NCBI GenBank assembly: GCA_018676675.1
Contig: JABHEG010000200.1
Coordinates: 33,127 to 97,126 of the forward strand
DNA: 64,000 nucleotides
Reading direction: 5' to 3'
Origin: Lentisphaerota bacterium
GTDB taxonomy: Bacteria; Verrucomicrobiota; Lentisphaeria; Oligosphaerales; JABHEG01
Part shown: piece after piece, positions 61,070 through 64,000 of the stretch
Position numbering within the stretch: position 1 is the stretch's first letter
How the letters are laid out: each line of letters begins with the position of its first letter
Notes under the pieces: generated by a model
Seen by the model: the letters and a program-made list of their open reading frames with translations, nothing else
Databases searched by the model: none
Told to the model about the DNA's origin: nothing
Translations under genes and position numbers: made by a program

Positions 61070-63718
61070 ATGAGAAATCACACCCAAGCCAGCCGGCCTC
61101 TTGTTGATCGTGCCCCACCGCTGCCCCACTGGGGGGTGGTGCTACTCCTGGTCCTGACGACGTCGGTTGCCGTTGTTGCCGGAGAACCCAAATCGGGGGC
61201 GACCTTTGCCGGAATTGCGCGGCCTTCCCCGCGGTCAAATGGCGCACCGAGGGCTTCGGACGTCTGCTTCTCCACCCGCTGGCCCCGACCGATGAATTCG
61301 GCTGACCCCCACGACTCGTTCACGTCGGCCCGGGCGTTCCACGCCACTCGCCTCGACTGGCTGTACTTGACGGGAAATGAATCGATCGACAAGACGTTTG
61401 TGGCCAAGGCCAAGGAGCACGGATACCTCATAGGCGGCACGCTCAACGGCAGCCTGCACGACACTCCTGCCTCCCGCTCCTTCGACGTCGGGCGCACCGT
61501 CGACCTGCGGGGTGAGCCCCTCAAAGACCCCTGGACGAAGAAGTGGGGCATGCGTTTCGGGTGCCCAAATCATCCTGACTACGCCAAGGTGTTCCTGGAC
61601 CATGCCCGTTACGCCCTCGGTATGGGGGTGGACCACTACCAGATGGACGGCGTTCAGCTCAACGAGATCATGGTGGCCTATGGCGGATGCTTCTGCCCTT
61701 ACTGCATCGAGGGGTTCCGGGAACACTTGGCCGCGCACTCGACTGCGGGGCAACGGACACAGTGGGGCTTGGGAGAGCTCTCAACGTTCAACTACGCGAA
61801 GTTCCTTCTCGCCCTCGGAACCGCCCCCAATTCTGCACTGAATGTTGTGAAGGGGCCGAAGGAGCTCCGTGACCTTTTCAGGGAATTCCAAACCGAGTCG
61901 GGTGTCCGTTTCCTTGCGAAGATGCACGAGGAGATAGACAGGATGGCAGGTCGCGAGCTGGCCTACTCCTGCAACGCCAACCGCGAGTTTCTGACCACCT
62001 ATCACAGAGTCCATGACTTCGCCTTCATTGAGGCCTATCCCTTCCGAGAAGGAACGCCCGCCTTCCTCTACGAACAGCGCTTGAAGAAGGCGCAGGAACT
62101 GGGAAAATCCTGTCTGATGACCTTCGTTTCCGACGACGTGGATCACAACCGGCGCTTCATCGCGACCAGTTATGCACTGGGCGCAAACGTGGTCGTTCCC
62201 TGGGATGTCTTCACGGGCTTTGAGACGCCGCGTTTTTTCGGGACGCCCGAGCAGTTCGCCGATTTGTTCGGCTTTATTCGAGGCACCGCTGCCTTCCTGG
62301 AGGGATACGGAGACGCATGTGTGGTGGGTGCAGGGATCCACGATGAGCGATATGCTGCCGAACGCGTCCCTGTGCAGATCTACGCTGCATCGCCTGTGCT
62401 CGCCGCCGTCCGCGCCAGGCCCGGTGGCCCTGACGCGGCGGCAGTCATCCATCTTGTCGCCGCCACGTCCAAGACAACAGGTCCCCTGCGTCTGAGTCTG
62501 GATCCCTTGCGGTTCTTCGGTGGGCGCCCCCTGAAGATGCGCTTCCTCACGCCGTCCCCCTATGATGCCGCGACTCACGAAAAGGCCGCGGATACCGGGG
62601 ACTATTCCTCCCTCGTCCAGAGCCTTGAGCTTCCGGGCGGACGAGTCAGCATGGTCGAACTCCCCGCCGTGAAGCCTTGGGGTCTTCTGGTCGTCGAGCC
62701 GGCCCTGGACGAGACCGTTACCCCCTGGCAGCCGGGCATCCGCTACGACGAGAGGACGCGCTTCGCTGGAACGCTTGAAGTGCGGCTGGATTGCGCCACA
62801 CCAGACTCGGACATCCGCTACACCCTCGACAACACCAAACCGACGCCGGACTCACAACTCTATACGCGACCATTGCGTCTGCGGGATTCCACGACAGTGC
62901 AGGCGGCAGCCTTTGGGCCGAACGGCACACAGAGTATCCCGGCCGTGGCCCGATTTGACCGCGCTCAGGGGCAGCCTGCTTTGTCCCCTGACGCCGCACA
63001 ACTCAAGCAATCTCTGAGGCTTTGGCTTCGGGCGGATTCACTGGCCCACGCGCTGCCGGACGGGGCACCGGTCCGAAGCTGGCCCGGGGTTGTGGGACCG
63101 GAGGCAACGCTCCCTGACAGCAAGCTGTATTCAGGGGAGATGGCCACTGCGCCCACCTTCGCCAGAGCGGGCCTGAATGGGCGGTCGTGTGTCCAATTCG
63201 ACGGCTTGGCCAATCAGATGGTGATTCCCGGCTTTGCCAACGCCAACCTGGCCGGGAAAGCCTTCACTGTGTTCCTGGTCACCCAGTCCGACGACGGCGA
63301 TTTCGGGGTCTGCGGGAATGGTGGAAATGGGAACGGGGGCGTCCCTCGCCTCTACCTGACCCGCTCAAGGTTCTATCACGACACCCTCAGCCGCTCCATC
63401 CGGGTCGGGCCTGCAACGCCCTCCCTCCCGATCGTGAGTGTCTACCGGCACGACGGCGACCGGACGGCCTCCGCACGGGCCAACGGAATTCCGGGGGCAA
63501 CGGACCACGACCAACCGGTCGTCCCGGCATTCGGCTCGGGCGGCAACCTTGCCATGCCTTTTTGGAGCAGCGCCGTCAACCACCAAGGCGACATCGCGGA
63601 GGTCATTGCCTATGACCGCGCACTGACTGGTACCGAAATTCAGGCGGTCGAGCAAAACCTGGCCATCCGCTACGGCATTGGCATGCGTCCTCTTTGGCGC
63701 GCTCTCGGAAGCGAATGA
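61070..63718 (+). CDS. Secreted GH-like TIM-barrel protein with chitobiase-C-like and LamG-like C-terminal domains
   Basis: 'GVDHYQMDGVQLNEIMVAYGGCFCPYCIEGFREHLA'; CHB_HEX_C-like 'LDCATPDSDIRYTLDNTKPTPDSQLYTRPLRLRDSTTVQAAAFGPNGTQS'; 'LRLWLRADSLAHALPDGAPVRSWPG' and 'RSCVQFDGLANQMVIPGFANANLAGKAFTVFLVTQSDD'. Confidence 0.68.
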   Translation: MRNHTQASRPLVDRAPPLPHWGVVLLLVLTTSVAVVAGEPKSGATFAGIARPSPRSNGAPRASDVCFSTRWPRPMNSADPHDSFTSARAFHATRLDWLYLTGNESIDKTFVAKAKEHGYLIGGTLNGSLHDTPASRSFDVGRTVDLRGEPLKDPWTKKWGMRFGCPNHPDYAKVFLDHARYALGMGVDHYQMDGVQLNEIMVAYGGCFCPYCIEGFREHLAAHSTAGQRTQWGLGELSTFNYAKFLLALGTAPNSALNVVKGPKELRDLFREFQTESGVRFLAKMHEEIDRMAGRELAYSCNANREFLTTYHRVHDFAFIEAYPFREGTPAFLYEQRLKKAQELGKSCLMTFVSDDVDHNRRFIATSYALGANVVVPWDVFTGFETPRFFGTPEQFADLFGFIRGTAAFLEGYGDACVVGAGIHDERYAAERVPVQIYAASPVLAAVRARPGGPDAAAVIHLVAATSKTTGPLRLSLDPLRFFGGRPLKMRFLTPSPYDAATHEKAADTGDYSSLVQSLELPGGRVSMVELPAVKPWGLLVVEPALDETVTPWQPGIRYDERTRFAGTLEVRLDCATPDSDIRYTLDNTKPTPDSQLYTRPLRLRDSTTVQAAAFGPNGTQSIPAVARFDRAQGQPALSPDAAQLKQSLRLWLRADSLAHALPDGAPVRSWPGVVGPEATLPDSKLYSGEMATAPTFARAGLNGRSCVQFDGLANQMVIPGFANANLAGKAFTVFLVTQSDDGDFGVCGNGGNGNGGVPRLYLTRSRFYHDTLSRSIRVGPATPSLPIVSVYRHDGDRTASARANGIPGATDHDQPVVPAFGSGGNLAMPFWSSAVNHQGDIAEVIAYDRALTGTEIQAVEQNLAIRYGIGMRPLWRALGSE

Positions 63719-63722
63719 ACCC

Positions 63723-63845
63723 GAACTCAGAACGTAGAACGCAGAAGTCCGGGAACGGAAACCGAGCCGAGACACCGGCAACGGTGGGATGATCAACGCG
63801 CCGGATTTGCCCACTTCGAAATTCTGAGTTCGACGTTCTGAGTTC
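63723..63845. repeat. Imperfect inverted repeat (22 of 24) beside the IS edge
   Basis: GAACTCAGAACGTAGAACGCAGAA (63723-63746) versus reverse complement of 63822-63845 (GAACTCAGAACGTCGAACTCAGAA). Confidence 0.75.
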
Positions 63846-63860
63846 TGAGTCAGGGGACAT

Positions 63861-64000
63861 TGTCTCGTCCTGGTATAGGTTGACACTTATACAAGGAGGA
63901 GACCGGTGTCACAGAGAGTAGTGCGATACAGTGAAGCGTTCAAGATGCAGGTTGTGGATGATCTTGAACGAGGTCGTTTCGGGAGTCCTTTTGAGGCCGC
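63861..64000 (+). mobile_element. Left end of IS3-type insertion sequence, truncated by window end
   Basis: Candidate terminal sequence TGTCTCGTCCTGGTATAGGTTGACACTT, RBS 'aaggagga', GTG start at 63906 encoding 'VSQRVVRYSEAFKMQVVDDLERGRFGSPFEA', which resembles an IS3/IS911 OrfA N-terminus. Confidence 0.65.

Overview
GC-rich bacterial chromosomal window, densely coding. The gene content (sulfatases, GH29, DUF4838, URO-D-like proteins, a Ser/Thr kinase with an FHA protein) resembles a PVC-type lineage such as Planctomycetes or Lentisphaerae; this placement is inference only. Housekeeping genes include a tail-specific S41 protease, a DUF721/DciA-like protein, YggS, Maf, Der/EngA, SfsA, HflX and a CDF transporter. 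From about 13 kb onward, and especially 26-63.7 kb, there is a large secreted glycan-degradation repertoire: two sulfatases, a GH29 fucosidase, several unclassified GH-like TIM-barrel proteins with LamG, HEAT or CBM9-like parts, two DUF4838 proteins, a parallel beta-helix protein and two URO-D-family proteins. The most system-like locus is 16638-22684: a membrane Ser/Thr kinase with TPR and CsgG-like parts, a lipoprotein with the same C-terminal domain, an ECF sigma factor and an FHA protein, all co-directional. Other observations: a convergent pair of FadL-like outer-membrane paralogues, one of them pseudogenized; a REP-like repeat with a 31-nt identical core at three distant sites; an inverted-repeat cluster at 32.9-33.4 kb; a sulfatase N-terminus-like remnant fused ahead of a 1.6-kaa secreted GH-like gene; and the left edge of an IS3-type element at the window end. 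No rRNA, tRNA, CRISPR array or prophage was recognised. All family calls come from motif reading without database searches.
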